Assembly (NCBI GenBank): GCA_933228675.1
Contig: OW121743.1
Span: forward strand, 80,176,363-80,240,362
Direction of reading: 5' to 3'
Length of the DNA stretch: 64,000 bases
DNA from: Stomorhina lunata
Taxonomy: Eukaryota; Arthropoda; Insecta; Diptera; Rhiniidae
The position numbers and the translations under genes are program-made. The notes below the pieces were generated by a model, which made no database searches, was not told the origin of the DNA, and was given only the letters and a program-made list of their open reading frames with translations. Below, in pieces: positions 1 through 11,989 of this stretch; the first letter of the stretch is position 1, and every line of letters starts with the position of its first letter.

Positions 1-262
1 TAACCTTAAAAAACGTGTATATTAGGGTGGGTACATTTTTTTGCCTCAAGTGCTCATCGCGATTGTTATTCTATGGGTCATTATACGAAACTTTGCCAAA
101 GATACCATAGGTCTAAAACGAATTTTTATTAGTTTTGTTTGAGTTTGGAGCTTTTGAATGAAAAATTTTCTACATTTTCAATCCCAAATATAAAACTAAT
201 GTTAGCTCTATTGAAAAAGTTTTATACTCCTCCAACTGCGTGAAGTCTTTGGAAGTTTAGAA
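1..262 (+). repeat. Dispersed repeat copy, truncated by window edge
   Basis: This stretch shares long blocks with 48575-48790 in the same orientation and with 48895-49177 in reverse. Shared features are an AGGGTGGGT motif near the outer end, TTGCCTCAAGTGCTCAT, a GGAGCTTTT block, and TCCCAAATATAAAA. Three copies in two orientations mark it as a mobile-element end or interspersed repeat. I see no coding potential. It is probably cut by the left edge of the window. Confidence 0.6.
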
Positions 263-774
263 CATAGTATAAAGGTGTGAGGTGTTGAAAAGAAGATATA
301 AATCTTTTTATTTATTCAGCACTGTTATTGCACGTTATGTCTTTTTTGTATTTTTAGAACAGTAAAGATGCGCCATTTGATGTTATTTAAATGCTTTGTT
401 TAAGCTTTTTTGCTCTGCAGGCAATTTTATTTGTTTTACATCGACGGCGTGTTATTGCTGTAGGCTTACCGCTAATGGGGGATGCTGTGTTAATTTATAA
501 TTAAAATTCAAATTAATATTAACAGAAATTGATGTTGCAGTGACCAGGGATCCAAGGCTTAGAAGTCAATGTGCTAACCAAATAAGCCACAGCACACCCA
601 CAAAAAAGAAATTAATATTTCACCAAGATAATGCTCTGTATCAAAAATCAATTAAAACCAGGGACCGTCAAAAACTGTTGTTTTTGAATTTTTGATTAAG
701 AAAAGCAACCTCAAGGAAATGTCAGAGAATAAAACCATGTATACCATTTTAATAGTCTTGGACCAAATTTTCAA
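263..774. other. Non-coding spacer with a possible tRNA-like relic
   Basis: No convincing ORF is present. On the minus strand, 535-590 contains GGTTAGCAC followed by GACTTCTAAG and GGATCCCTGG. This recalls the D-arm and anticodon arm of a degenerate tRNA or tRNA-derived SINE. I could not form a complete cloverleaf, so no tRNA is called. Confidence 0.3.
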
Positions 775-1690
775 AAATGCGATGCTTTCTGAATCTGATT
801 TTTATTTTTTTTTAGAAAAAATAGCGGTTATTTTTTGATTTTTATTTTTTTGAGCAAAAATAACAGTTATTTTTAACTTTTATTTTTTCGAGGAAAAATA
901 AAAGTTGTTTCTTAACTTTTATTTTTTCGAGCAAAAATTCAAGTTATTTTTGACTTTAATTATATCGAGCATGAATAAATGTTATTTTTTGACTTTTATT
1001 TTTTCGAGCACAAATAACAGTTATTTTTTTTACTTTTATTTTTTCGAGCAAAAATATTTTTGTGTTTTTAACCCCAATTATAATTGCAAAACTTCATTAA
1101 TTTTTGAGCATATGCAAATTATTTTCACTGAAAAATTATCTTTGTTTGAACAAATTTTTTAATAAATATAATGAATTAATCATGAATTTAAACAAAAATA
1201 ACCTTTATTTCTGCTCGAAAAAATAAAAGTCAAAAATAACTGTTATTTTTGCTCAAAAAAATAAAAGTCAAAAATAACTGTTATTTTTGCTCAAAATAAT
1301 AAAAGTCAAAAATAACTGTTATTTTTGCTCAAAAAAATAGAAGTCAAAAATAACTGTTATTTTTGCTCAAAATAATAAAAGTCAAAAATAACTGTTATTT
1401 TTGCTCAAAAAAATAAAAGTCAAAAATAACTGTTATTTCAAAAAAATAAAAGAAAAAATTTTTTTTTTATTTTTGCTTGAAAAAATAAAAGTAAAAAATA
1501 ACTGTTATTTTTATCGAAAAAATAACGGTCAAAAAATAACTTATTTCTGCTCGAAAAAATAAAAGTCTAAATATAACTTTTATTTTTGCTTGAAAAAATA
1601 AACTGTTATTTTTTATCGAAAAAATAAAGGTCAAAAATTAACTTTTATTTCTGCTCGTAATAATAAAAGTAAAAATATAACTTATTTTCT
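775..1690. repeat. Foldback pair of 38-bp tandem arrays
   Basis: The left arm (about 790-1070) repeats a 38-bp unit containing TTTTTTCGAGCAAAAATAAC. The right arm (about 1200-1690) repeats its reverse complement, containing GTTATTTTTGCTCGAAAAAA. The arms face each other across a ~120-bp spacer, so the locus can form a long imperfect hairpin. Open frames inside are low-complexity Phe-rich products of the repeat. Confidence 0.75.
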
Positions 1691-1935
1691 GACTTTTACT
1701 ATAAAAGTTATAACAGTTACGGTACGTGATTAAAACGTAAGACAAATTGCAAGCTTCTGCATTCAGATCTGGTCTTTGGTGAATTTTTCTTGTTCTTAGA
1801 CCTAAAGAAAATGCTGGCTTATATAATGAAGATGAAAGGATAATTGCCGGAACTGAGGGCCCTTTAAGGCAAAAAGCAAATCGCACTTTACAAAAGTTTT
1901 AATTTTGCAATGACCACAGCTCCTGGATTGGGAGC

Positions 1936-2475
1936 TGTGTTTTTTCCGCTGTCAAACAGCGAAATAGATTTTTTTATTTTTTCGAACTAAGAATTGTATC
2001 CAGTGAATCCGTAATATCTAGAGGTGGCTCTGGTCTGTCAATTGCAATCTTATACGAGATGACTTAGCAATCCGTGGAAGCTTTGCAATTTTTGATGATT
2101 CTGCAGTTTTATGATAAATCAGTAGGTTAAAGATGGCTCAGCAGTTTTATAATGATTTAGAAGTTTTAGGGTGACTCAGCAGTTTTAGAGTGATTTAGCA
2201 ATTTCAGGATGACTGAACAGTTTCAGCATATATCAGCAATTTTGGGATTACTCATCAGTTTTTTTAATGAACTGTGGTTTTTCTGCGGCCAAACAGCGAA
2301 ATATATTTTTTTATTTTTTCGAACTAAAAATTGTATCCAGTGAATCCGTAATATCTAGAGGTGGCTCTGGTCTGTTAACTGCAATCTTATACGAGATGAC
2401 TTAGCAATCCGTGGAAGCTTTGCAATTTTTGATGATTCTGCAGTTTTATGATAAATCAGTAGGTTAAAGATGACT
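1936..2475 (+). repeat. 337-bp-offset direct duplication
   Basis: The segment around 1936-2120 recurs at 2278-2475 with an offset of 337 bp and few differences. Shared anchors include CAAACAGCGAAATA, GTATCCAGTGAATCCG and GGTGGCTCTGGTCTGT. The 19-bp tandem repeat that continues to 2930 lies between and after the copies. It looks like a segmental tandem duplication of the array edge. Confidence 0.8.
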
Positions 2476-2930
2476 CAGCAGTTTTATTATGATTTAGAAG
2501 TTTTAGGATGACTCAGGAGTTTTAGAGTGATTTAGCAATTTCAGGATGACTCAACAGCTTTAGCATGACTCAGCAATTATGGAATTACTCATCAGTTTTT
2601 TTTAATAAATCAGCAGTTTTATATTAACTAAGCAGTTTGAGGATGTTTCAGCAGTTTTGGAGTGATTTAGCATTTTTGATTGACTTAGCAGTTTCAGCAT
2701 GACTCAGAAATTTTGGGATTACTCATCAGTTTTTTTTTAAATAAATTAGCAGTTTTATAAATCAGAAGATTAAGGATAACTCAGCAGTTTAAGAATGATT
2801 TAGCAATTTTAGGATGACTCAACAGTTTCAGCATGACTCAGCAATTTTAGGATTACTTATCAGTTTTTTTAATGAATCAGCAGTTTTATATTAACTCAGC
2901 AGTTTCAGGATGACTCAGCAGCGATTTACT
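2090..2930 (+). repeat. Degenerate 19-bp tandem array (GGATGACTCAGCAGTTTTA)
   Basis: About 30-40 diverged copies of a 19-20 bp unit, best written GGATGACTCAGCAGTTTTA, fill this stretch. Many copies carry the heptamer TGACTCA, an AP-1-like site. The reverse complement of the same unit forms the array at 47770-48235, 45 kb away. No coding function is seen. Confidence 0.8.
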
Positions 2931-4924
2931 ATGAAAATATATGTCAGATTTATGTCGGAGTCTGTATCATTGGCTTTATATTTAAGGGGAAAAATTTGAA
3001 ATGGTGGGGTATCTTAGGGTTAATTTCCATATTAATGTTAATCAATATTAGTGTTTATATTAGGGTTAATATAACATTGTATCTGTTTTGTGTCTCCTCT
3101 AACTATTGTCGGTTCCAACTATGTAATTCTCTAAATAGACTCTGAAATAGTCTATGAGATAAAAAGTATTAAGATAAGTTTATAGAAGGATAAGTCTAAG
3201 GTCAAATGAGATCCGATTCATGGGATTATTAAGGTGTGTTTAACTATATCAGAGTTAATATCGAAATCCATATTATAGTCTAAATCAAGTAATTTATACA
3301 CGATCTGTATCAAAGTCTATTTAAGTTTTTATATCAGAATCTGTAAATATAAGAGTTTTAATTAGAAATTATCGTTGGGTATGTATGTGGGTATTAGGGT
3401 GACAATAGCTTGTATGCATATTGTAACAATAGCTCTAAAGCTTCAGTTCTGAAAATTTAAGCCAAATCAGACAACGTTCTAGTGGCGCCCATTTGGTCCA
3501 AAGCTTTGTATGGGAAAAAATGGATTATTTTTTGTTTTTGAGAAATTTCGACCAAAAATACACAATTTTTACAAGAAAAGTAATGGAATATTAAAGAGAA
3601 CTAGCAGAGCTTTATTTCATAAAGTCAAAGACAAAAATCCATGAAGCAGTTTTGGAGTTATTGCAAACTTCCCCCGAAAATTCATGTCCCTAAAAACGCG
3701 CCTTAGAATATGCACCAAAAATTTTTTATAAATGAAGAAATTCAAAGTATGACATGATTCATTTAATGGCTTGTCAGTATTAAATAGTTCAGTTTTGTTA
3801 AAATATAATCGAATTTACTTGGTTTTTTCATGTTGCAAAATGGTACATTTTTCTTAGGGTGGTTTCAAAAATGAATTTTTAATTTTTTGAAAATTTTATT
3901 CAACAAATATTACAAATTTAGAATTAGCTTACCAGTGTGTTAAAACAGATAAATGGAGGAATAAAACTCAAAAAAGTTTAGGTCAATATCTTGAACCGTT
4001 TAGCTGTACCAGTGATTTGAAATCGTCGAATCTCGTAAAAATGACAATTTTTTATAACAGTAAATATATTCCAGAGTCAATATTAGTATCATATCAGGAT
4101 TAATACAGCATTATACCTAACAGTCTAACAAAGCCTATGTAAGCTTAAAAACGTATATATAAAAGTCACTATCAACAACTATGCCAGGATTTATATCAAA
4201 GCCTACATTAGTATTTATTTTGGTTTCTAATAAATCTTAAAAATTTTTCGTAAGCCACAACTTAAATCCGTCTTAAATATGTCTTTAGATTTATTTCGAG
4301 AAAGTAAAAATTTTAATAAAATACATTCAAAACTTATTGAAAACTTTATTATTGTCTTCGTTATCTTATCGAACCACAAAACCAGATAAAGTTTATAATT
4401 CAGTAACAAAATGTTTTCTATTTATTAACTACAATACAACAGAAGTATGTAAGAAAATATATGCTTAAAGGAGTGAATTCTTAAATGAAAAAATATTATG
4501 ATGGACATAAGACTTCAAATGAAAATTTTATTTTGTAAAATAGATCAAAGCCTCTTAAATTTTTTCTTATTTTTTGAATCACAATACAAATAATAATCAA
4601 ATTATATCGAACTCAGTGAAGAACACCATATGCTCGGTGTAGTGTAACCTCTGTGATATAAAGATGTGAACTGCCAAATATTGATTTGCCGTATTGTAGT
4701 TTTGAAAAGTCCCATAAAAAGAGAGTATATGTACTCTAATTCGGAAACCACTAATGGAGACGATTATCCAATGAGAGAAAGCTGAGGCACATACACGTGC
4801 TCATAGTATGTATATTTGTTTGTACGTTTATGTGTTTTTCATTGTTCTTTATCCACTTTGATTTCACTTTTGACAGAAATCAAAAGTATGGAGTGCAATA
4901 TTCAATAGACAATTTATAGATAAA
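2931..4924. other. AT-rich intergenic or intronic DNA, no gene seen
   Basis: No conserved ORF, splice-bounded coding segment or RNA gene is recognisable. Parts (3000-3400 and 4040-4220) are built from degenerate reiterations of short words such as TATCAGAGTT, AGTCTATAT and AATATTAG, which suggests an eroded minisatellite. The stretch at 3440-4030 is unique AT-rich sequence. Confidence 0.5.
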
Positions 4925-4947
4925 AGCCAAAAAAAAAAATGTTTGTG

Positions 4948-5000
4948 CGGACAACCTCGATGCGTTTCGATGGTTGGTTAGGCCATCTTCTTCAGGAGGA
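4948..5000 (-). mobile_element. Penelope-like remnant with hammerhead-like core
   Basis: The minus strand carries CTGAAGA, then GATGG and CCATC separated by nine bases, then CGAAACG. CTGANGA, a short stem II and GAAA form the conserved core of the hammerhead ribozyme, and such motifs are known in Penelope-like retroelements. One unpaired A next to stem II departs from the ideal fold. I did not find reverse-transcriptase coding nearby, so this is at most a terminal remnant. Confidence 0.4.
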
Positions 5001-6497
5001 GTATCAGATTAAAAAGCTCTCATTATTACCTATTTTACAAACACACTAATTACGAATTATGTTTGTAAAGCACAGGTAAAAGCTCAGATTATCGATTGAA
5101 CGAAAGTATACACAAACATTTTCCAGTTTCTTGATCCCTAATAGATAGGGATAAAGTGCGAATAATTTTTCTTTGGAATAATATTTACATCTTGACAATT
5201 TTGTTATTGTCTTTGTAACAGACTATAGTTCCTGAAAGCATTAAAACCAAGTTTTAAGCTGATCTGATATACTATTTCATAGCTAAATATGTTTTTTCAA
5301 CTAAATTCGCATCCATTTACATTTCTGCCTTGAAACTTCGAAAAATTTTCAATTTCTCCTTAAGGAATAAAAACCTTTGGGATTGTTTAAGGAAATTTTC
5401 TTACAAAAACTTTTGCCTTATATGCATTTGTTTAAATCTTTTCTTTTTTTGCTTTGTTTTTAGTTCTACGAATGCATTTGTACTTTTTCCGAGTTTTCTT
5501 TTAAGTTCTTTTAAGCGAATTGTTCTTACTTATGCTTTTACTTTTATTCCTAAGAAAGTATGTGTGAGCAATGCAAAAAAAAAAAAGACAATAACGTATG
5601 AAATTATATGTAAAATCGCATAAAAATATTTAACTTGACATAAATAACGTAACTTTTTATAGCCACCGTAATTCTACATTTTATGTTTTTCAACGTAAAT
5701 TAACGATAAAGAAATAAAGTGAGAAATAAACTTTTAGTTTGTTAGGTTTGATAAAAGTGTTGGCAGTAGCGGGAAATGTGCGACTGCTAATAAATTTAAT
5801 TATATTTTTCGGGTACTTGAAATTGTTTGGTATGCTACTATTTTAGCGTTCTACAGGATAATGATAATGAGATTCCCACATTGACACTGAAACCGGAAGT
5901 CGACTTAATTATGGTCATTTGTTAAAATCAGACAGGCTGTTTTAGAATCTGTAATATATAAATATAAGCTGGTAGATTTACTACTTCGAAAAGTCTATTA
6001 TAGAATATTAAATAAAATCTATATCTAAACCTTAGCTCTTTTATATGGTAATTTTGAAATCAATTTCAAAGCCAAAGCCATAGCCAGAGTTTGTAAAATT
6101 CTGTCCTTAAGTCTTTAGAAACTACTAACGTTATGATTAGCATTTTGTCTTGCCTTCAGGTAATTTTTGCTTAAAGCCGTAGTTAAAATGCAAAAGTTTC
6201 TACTTTTGCTTCTTTATCAACTTGTGCTCATTCATTAGTCATTACAGTTTTTTTGCTGTTCTTGTTTAATCAAGATAATTTGCCGAAAAAGTTTTAATTT
6301 CTTTTGACATTGAGCTTCATTACGAGGAAGGGGTATATGTATTGGGTATATGTATTGTAACACATAGAAATATTAGTCTGATAGCCACTTTCAAGAATAC
6401 CGATCGACCCAGAAACATTTTCTCAGTCTATTTAATCACGTCCGTTCAGTTGGGTGGCTGTTGGCTTGTTTGTCAAAGTATAATGTCGATTAAGCTA

Positions 6498-6498
<1 letters not shown>
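5001..6498. other. AT-rich non-coding stretch
   Basis: No gene could be supported. The open frame near 5330-5623 is Phe/Lys-rich and low in complexity, with no recognisable domain. No obvious repeat array is present, apart from a short direct repeat of GGGTATATGTATTG near 6331-6358. Confidence 0.4.
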
Positions 6499-7081
<583 letters not shown>

Positions 7082-7969
7082 AATTGAAGGTAATATAGAA
7101 AAATTTTCTTCATTTCTTCGAAAATTTTGGTTTTAAAATTGGGCGAAATTGATTTATATTTCACCGAAATTGATTTACCTTGTCTAGGTATGATAGTAAA
7201 ATTTAGTACAGAGACGTTTTTCATAAGCACTATATATCATCTACAATTTCATCGAAATCGGTTCACATTTAACCATAGTTCCCTTACAAAACAGCCTAAA
7301 TTTCACCTAAAATACACTTAAATATCAATAAATGATAAACTATAGTAGCTATGGCCACTTAATTTAGCACATGGAAGTTTCTTTCAGTACCAGCCATAAG
7401 AAATAAAGCACACTTTTCTTGATAAATACCACATGTTTAATCACTTCATAATACTCATACGTACAGATTGTAATATCCTCTTCTTATCCAATTTCGACTT
7501 TGTAACCTTCAATGATCGTCCCTATGCCAACAGATATTAACATGTTCCTCTAGATAACTTCACTTGCTCTGGGAATCTGTTCATGTATGTCAACAATGAA
7601 ATTCCATTAAACTCAATTAAATTTGCAAATAAATTTCATATCTAAAAATCTTGAATCATGTTATCACAACACTTCGTTTAGTTTTCATATTATTTCCTAA
7701 CATTTGATTTAATATTTATGAAAAATACATTAGAATTATCTGGAGCCTCATGCGTCGGGTCTCGTGAGACCTAGAGGTTGGCAGCTATTGTTATGTAACT
7801 GCATGCATGAATATTTTAAAACTGAATTTCTAAAATTGTTCAATAGAAAAATAATAACAACAATTCGATATGTGGTTTTTATACCCTTCACCACCATACA
7901 GATATAGAAATAAGTTTGTGCTGATGTATGTAACTCATAGAAGAAAATAGACTATTCTTAGATTATGTC
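7082..7969. other. Non-coding spacer with a dispersed-repeat motif
   Basis: No gene is seen. Near 7876-7900, TTTTTATACCCTTCACCACC resembles a motif that is common in interspersed repeats of flies. The rest is unique AT-rich sequence ending at the first satellite array. Confidence 0.4.
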
Positions 7970-9234
7970 TTATAGGAAATTTTTCAAAAATTTCTTATTT
8001 TTATAGATAATTTTTCAAAAAATTATTATTTTTATAGGACATTTTTCAAAAATTTATTACTTTTATAGGAACATTTTCTACGAAATTTTTAAAATTTTTT
8101 TTTATTTTTATACGAAATTTTTCAAACATTTCTTATTTTTATAGAAAATTTTTCAAAAATTTCTTATTTTTATAGGAAATTTTTCAAAAATTTTTTATTT
8201 TAATAGAAAATTTTTCAAAAATTTCTTATTTTTATAGGAAATTTTTAAAAAATGACTTGTTTTTATAAAAAAATATTAAAAAATTTCTTACTTTTATAGG
8301 TTTTTTATTTCTATAGGAAATTTTTAAAAAATTTCTTAGTTTTATTAGAAATTTTTCAAAAATTTGTTTTTTAAAGGAAAATTTTCAAAAATTTCTTATT
8401 TTTATAGGAAATTTTACAAAATTTATTTTTTTTATAGGAAATTTTTAAAAAATTTCTTATTTTTATATGAAATTTTTCAAAATTTCTTATTTTTATAGGA
8501 AATTTTTCAGAATTTTATTATTTTTATAGGAAACTTTTCAAAATTTTCTTATTTTTGTAAGAAATTTTTCAAAAATTTCTTTTTTTATAGGAAATTTTTC
8601 AAAAATTTATTATTTTTATAAGAAATTTTTTAAAAAATTTTTATTTTTAATTGAAATTTTTTAAAAATTTCTTATTTTTATTGAAAATTTTTCAAAAATT
8701 TTTTATTTTTATAGGAAATTTTTCAAAAATTTCTCATTTTTTTAAGAAATTTTTAAAAAATTTCTTATTTTTATAGGAAATTTTTAAAAATTTCCTATTT
8801 TTATAGGAAATTTTTATAAAAATTCCTTATTTTTATAAAAAAATTTTCAAAAATTTCTTATTTTTATAGGAAATTTTTCAAAAATTTCTCATTTTTATAG
8901 GAAATTTTTCAAAAATTTCTCATTTTTATAGGAAATTTTTTATTTCTATAGGAAAATTTTAAAAAAATTTCTTGTTTTTATAGGAAATTTTTAAAAATTT
9001 CCTATTTTTATAGGAAATTTTTCAAAAATTTCTTATTTTTATAAATTTTTTTTTTAATTTCTTATTTGTATCGGAAATATTTCAGAAATTTCTTATTTTT
9101 ATCGGAAATTTTTCAAAAATTTCTCAGTTTTATAGGAAATTTTTCAAAAATTTCTTATTTTTATATGAAAATTTTAAAAATATTCTTATTTTTATAGGAA
9201 ATTTTTCAAAAATTTCTTGTTTTTATAGGAAATT
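7970..9234 (+). repeat. 31-bp satellite array, forward, diverged
   Basis: About 40 diverged copies of a 31-bp unit. Each consists of GAAATTTTTCAAAAATTTC followed by TTATTTTTATAG. Copies differ by substitutions and 1-3 bp indels. The array ends abruptly at a 12-bp repeat array. It is an AT-rich satellite with no coding content. Confidence 0.95.
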
Positions 9235-9930
9235 TATGTCTTAGTCTATGTCTTAGTCTATGTCTTAGTCTATGTCTTAGTCTATGTCTTAGTCTATGTC
9301 TTAGTCTATGTCTTAGTCTATGTCTTAGTCTATGTCTTAGTCTATGTCTTAGTCTATGTCTTAGTCTATGTCTTAGTCTATGTCTTAGTCTATGTCTTAG
9401 TCTATGTCTTAGTCTATGTCTTAGTCTATGTCTTAGTCTATGTCTTAGTCTATGTCTTAGTCTATGTCTTAGTCTATGTCTTAGTCTATGTCTTAGTCTA
9501 TGTCTTAGTCTATGTCTTAGTCTATGTCTTAGTCTATGTCTTAGTCTATGTCTTAGTCTATGTCTTAGTCTATGTCTTAGTATATGTCTTAGTCTATGTC
9601 GTAGTCTACGTCTTGGTCTATGTCTACGTCTATGTCTTGTCTTAGTCTATGTCTTAGTCTTTGTCTAAATCTGTATCTTAGTCTATGTCTTAGTCTATAT
9701 CTTAGTCTATTTCTTAGTCTATGTCTTAGACTATGCCTTAGTATATGTCATAGTATATGTCTTAAACTTTGTCTAAGTATGTGTCTTAGTATATGTCTTA
9801 AGTCTATGTTTTAGTGTGTGAGTCAAGGATAACAGAAGAAGAAGAATGTCTTAGTCTATGTTTTAGTCTATGTCTTAGTCTATGTCAGATTCTTTGTGTT
9901 AGTTCATGTCTTAGTCTTTGTCTTAAACAA
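9235..9930 (+). repeat. 12-bp tandem repeat (TATGTCTTAGTC)n
   Basis: About 30 near-perfect copies of TATGTCTTAGTC run from 9235 to about 9595. Degenerate copies then decay to about 9930 and more faintly to 10040. The one-sided decay suggests recent amplification at the left end. The Leu-Cys-Leu-Ser open frame here is a by-product of the 12-bp unit. Confidence 0.97.
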
Positions 9931-11989
9931 TGTCTTATTTCTTAGATGTCTTTATATCTCAGTCTAATGTCTTGATTAAACTCTTAATCAACACTTTGAG
10001 GCTGTTATTAGTCTTTATCCCAGTCTTTGTCTAAGTATTTCCTACTACCACATCCTTTTATATTGATTGTTTTACATTTTATTTTTATGTGAGTAAAGTC
10101 AAACATTTTTGTAGAATATTATTTTAAAATTTTACTCATAACTATAACATTAGAATAGATTTAATGCACTCTAACAATTTTATTTTATATTTTTGTTTTC
10201 CTGTGGTATTAGAAAGTCAGTTTGACTTTATTTTTAAAGTTATATTTTTTTATAGAACAAACAGAATGCACATGTCTGTCTGTCTGTCTAAGCATTTTTG
10301 CAACTGTCTGTCACTCAAGGAGTTGGGTTCTTTTTTCTATCTGCTAATATTCATCCACAACTTAGGGATTGTTTGACGAGTTGTGTGGTAGAATTAATCA
10401 GGGATGTAAGACTTATAGTTATTTGTTTGGATGGAGTTTTGCAGGTGAATGTGGAAAAGTTTTGCTTTAAGATTTTATACTAAATCGAAGCTAGATATAT
10501 GGTGGTAAAAAAATATCTTAAATTATCTATAAAATGACTACTGGGCGTATGATTGATATTAATTCGAAAATAAATTTTTGGAAAATTATTTAAAACATTC
10601 CTGTTCTATATATAACAAATTTGTTAAAAACCAAAATTTTTAAATTTTGTCAGGAATATTTGAAAAATACTTAACTTTTCGGAGACCCCTGTGTTATTTC
10701 TTAAAAACCCCTTTTACCAAATGTATTTTTTAAAACTCTACCTTTAACCATCTCTGATGTTGTCGTTGTATGGATATTTGTTTTTGTCTTTATCTTTATC
10801 TCAAAAAGAGCAAAAATGTTCTCTAAAGTCATGAAGCTTTCAAAGCTGACTAAATGTGTTGATAAATTAAAGTAACTGATGTTGTTGTTTCTACTTATAT
10901 CTCCTGTAAAACAAAAAGGATGTTACAGCATTTAAAGTTGCAAATTTTTTTTTTTGGTAACAACAGGAAGACAAACGAAAAAAAAATATCTATAAATATT
11001 GTATGATGAAAAAAAGTGTTGAAAGATGGATGAAGAAAGTTTTTATAGAATAAGTCGTACAATTTTTCATTAGCATTAGATATAAAAATATTATGTATGT
11101 ATGTATTTTAAAATAGATAGACAGACAACACAATAACAGACTGATTTGTTAGAAAGTTTCAGAACTTAAAACAATGTTGTAAGAAAATTTTGCTGAATAT
11201 GGAAAAATATCCAAATAATGAACTACAAACAATAGGTGCGTAAATTCTAATAATTTCAAAATTTTAAAATAGTTAAAATATTCAAATATTTTCTCAACAT
11301 ATACTTTTGTTTGTTACTGTCCTTAGCAAGAAAATTTATAGGTAATAATACAAATTAAAAGAATAAAATTTATATGTGTAAGCAAGTATATCGCTCTTAC
11401 TCTTGAAAATTGGCATAACAAGAAAAAAAAATGATGATTTAAAAAGTTGGTAGACCGATTTTATGAGTCATAATGGAAGACATATAGGGTTTTGTATAAT
11501 TAATTTTTAAATTCATTAAATTTCGGGACATCAATTTCGCTGTTTGGCGACATCTTGGATATACCACCCTTTGTGGATTCAGAATCGATCGGTATAAAGT
11601 CAGAGATGAAAAGCCAAAAAAATCCAAACCTTTAACAGTTATTTTTTAACCGAATATTCAGAATCGTTTATTTATATATGACATCCAAATATGTGGAAAA
11701 AATAACAATTTAAATAAGGGATTTTTTCAAATATACAAGCGATATGTTTTTAGCTCTAGTGTTTATATTGTAGGAAATGTTTTCTTAATTCATATCAATA
11801 TAATGACTTTAAATGCCATAAAATGTTCCTTAAAATTAAAAGAAATATAAAATGAAAATCTTGAAAATATTATCATCAGTTAGTGTTTATAAGTTTTTTT
11901 TTCAATAAATGGTTACCCAAATGGTTACAAAAAACTTTTACTTTTAGGTAAGTAAACAATAGTGGAAAATTTTCAGTAAACTTTATCAT
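9931..11989. other. AT-rich non-coding stretch
   Basis: No gene could be supported. A short CTGT run lies near 10274. The 62-codon minus frame at 11439-11627 has no family I recognise and may be part of an old repeat. A motif CTGGGCGTATGA near 10549 recurs in the duplicated block at 52.6 and 54.3 kb. Confidence 0.4.

Noticed and set aside
535..590. tRNA gene on the minus strand
   Set aside because: It has a D-arm-like and an anticodon-arm-like stretch, but no complete acceptor or T-arm pairing. At best it is a tRNA-derived SINE relic.
11439..11627. 62-codon minus frame as a possible transposase fragment
   Set aside because: No catalytic or DNA-binding motif could be identified, and only vague similarity to repeat-derived sequence was felt.
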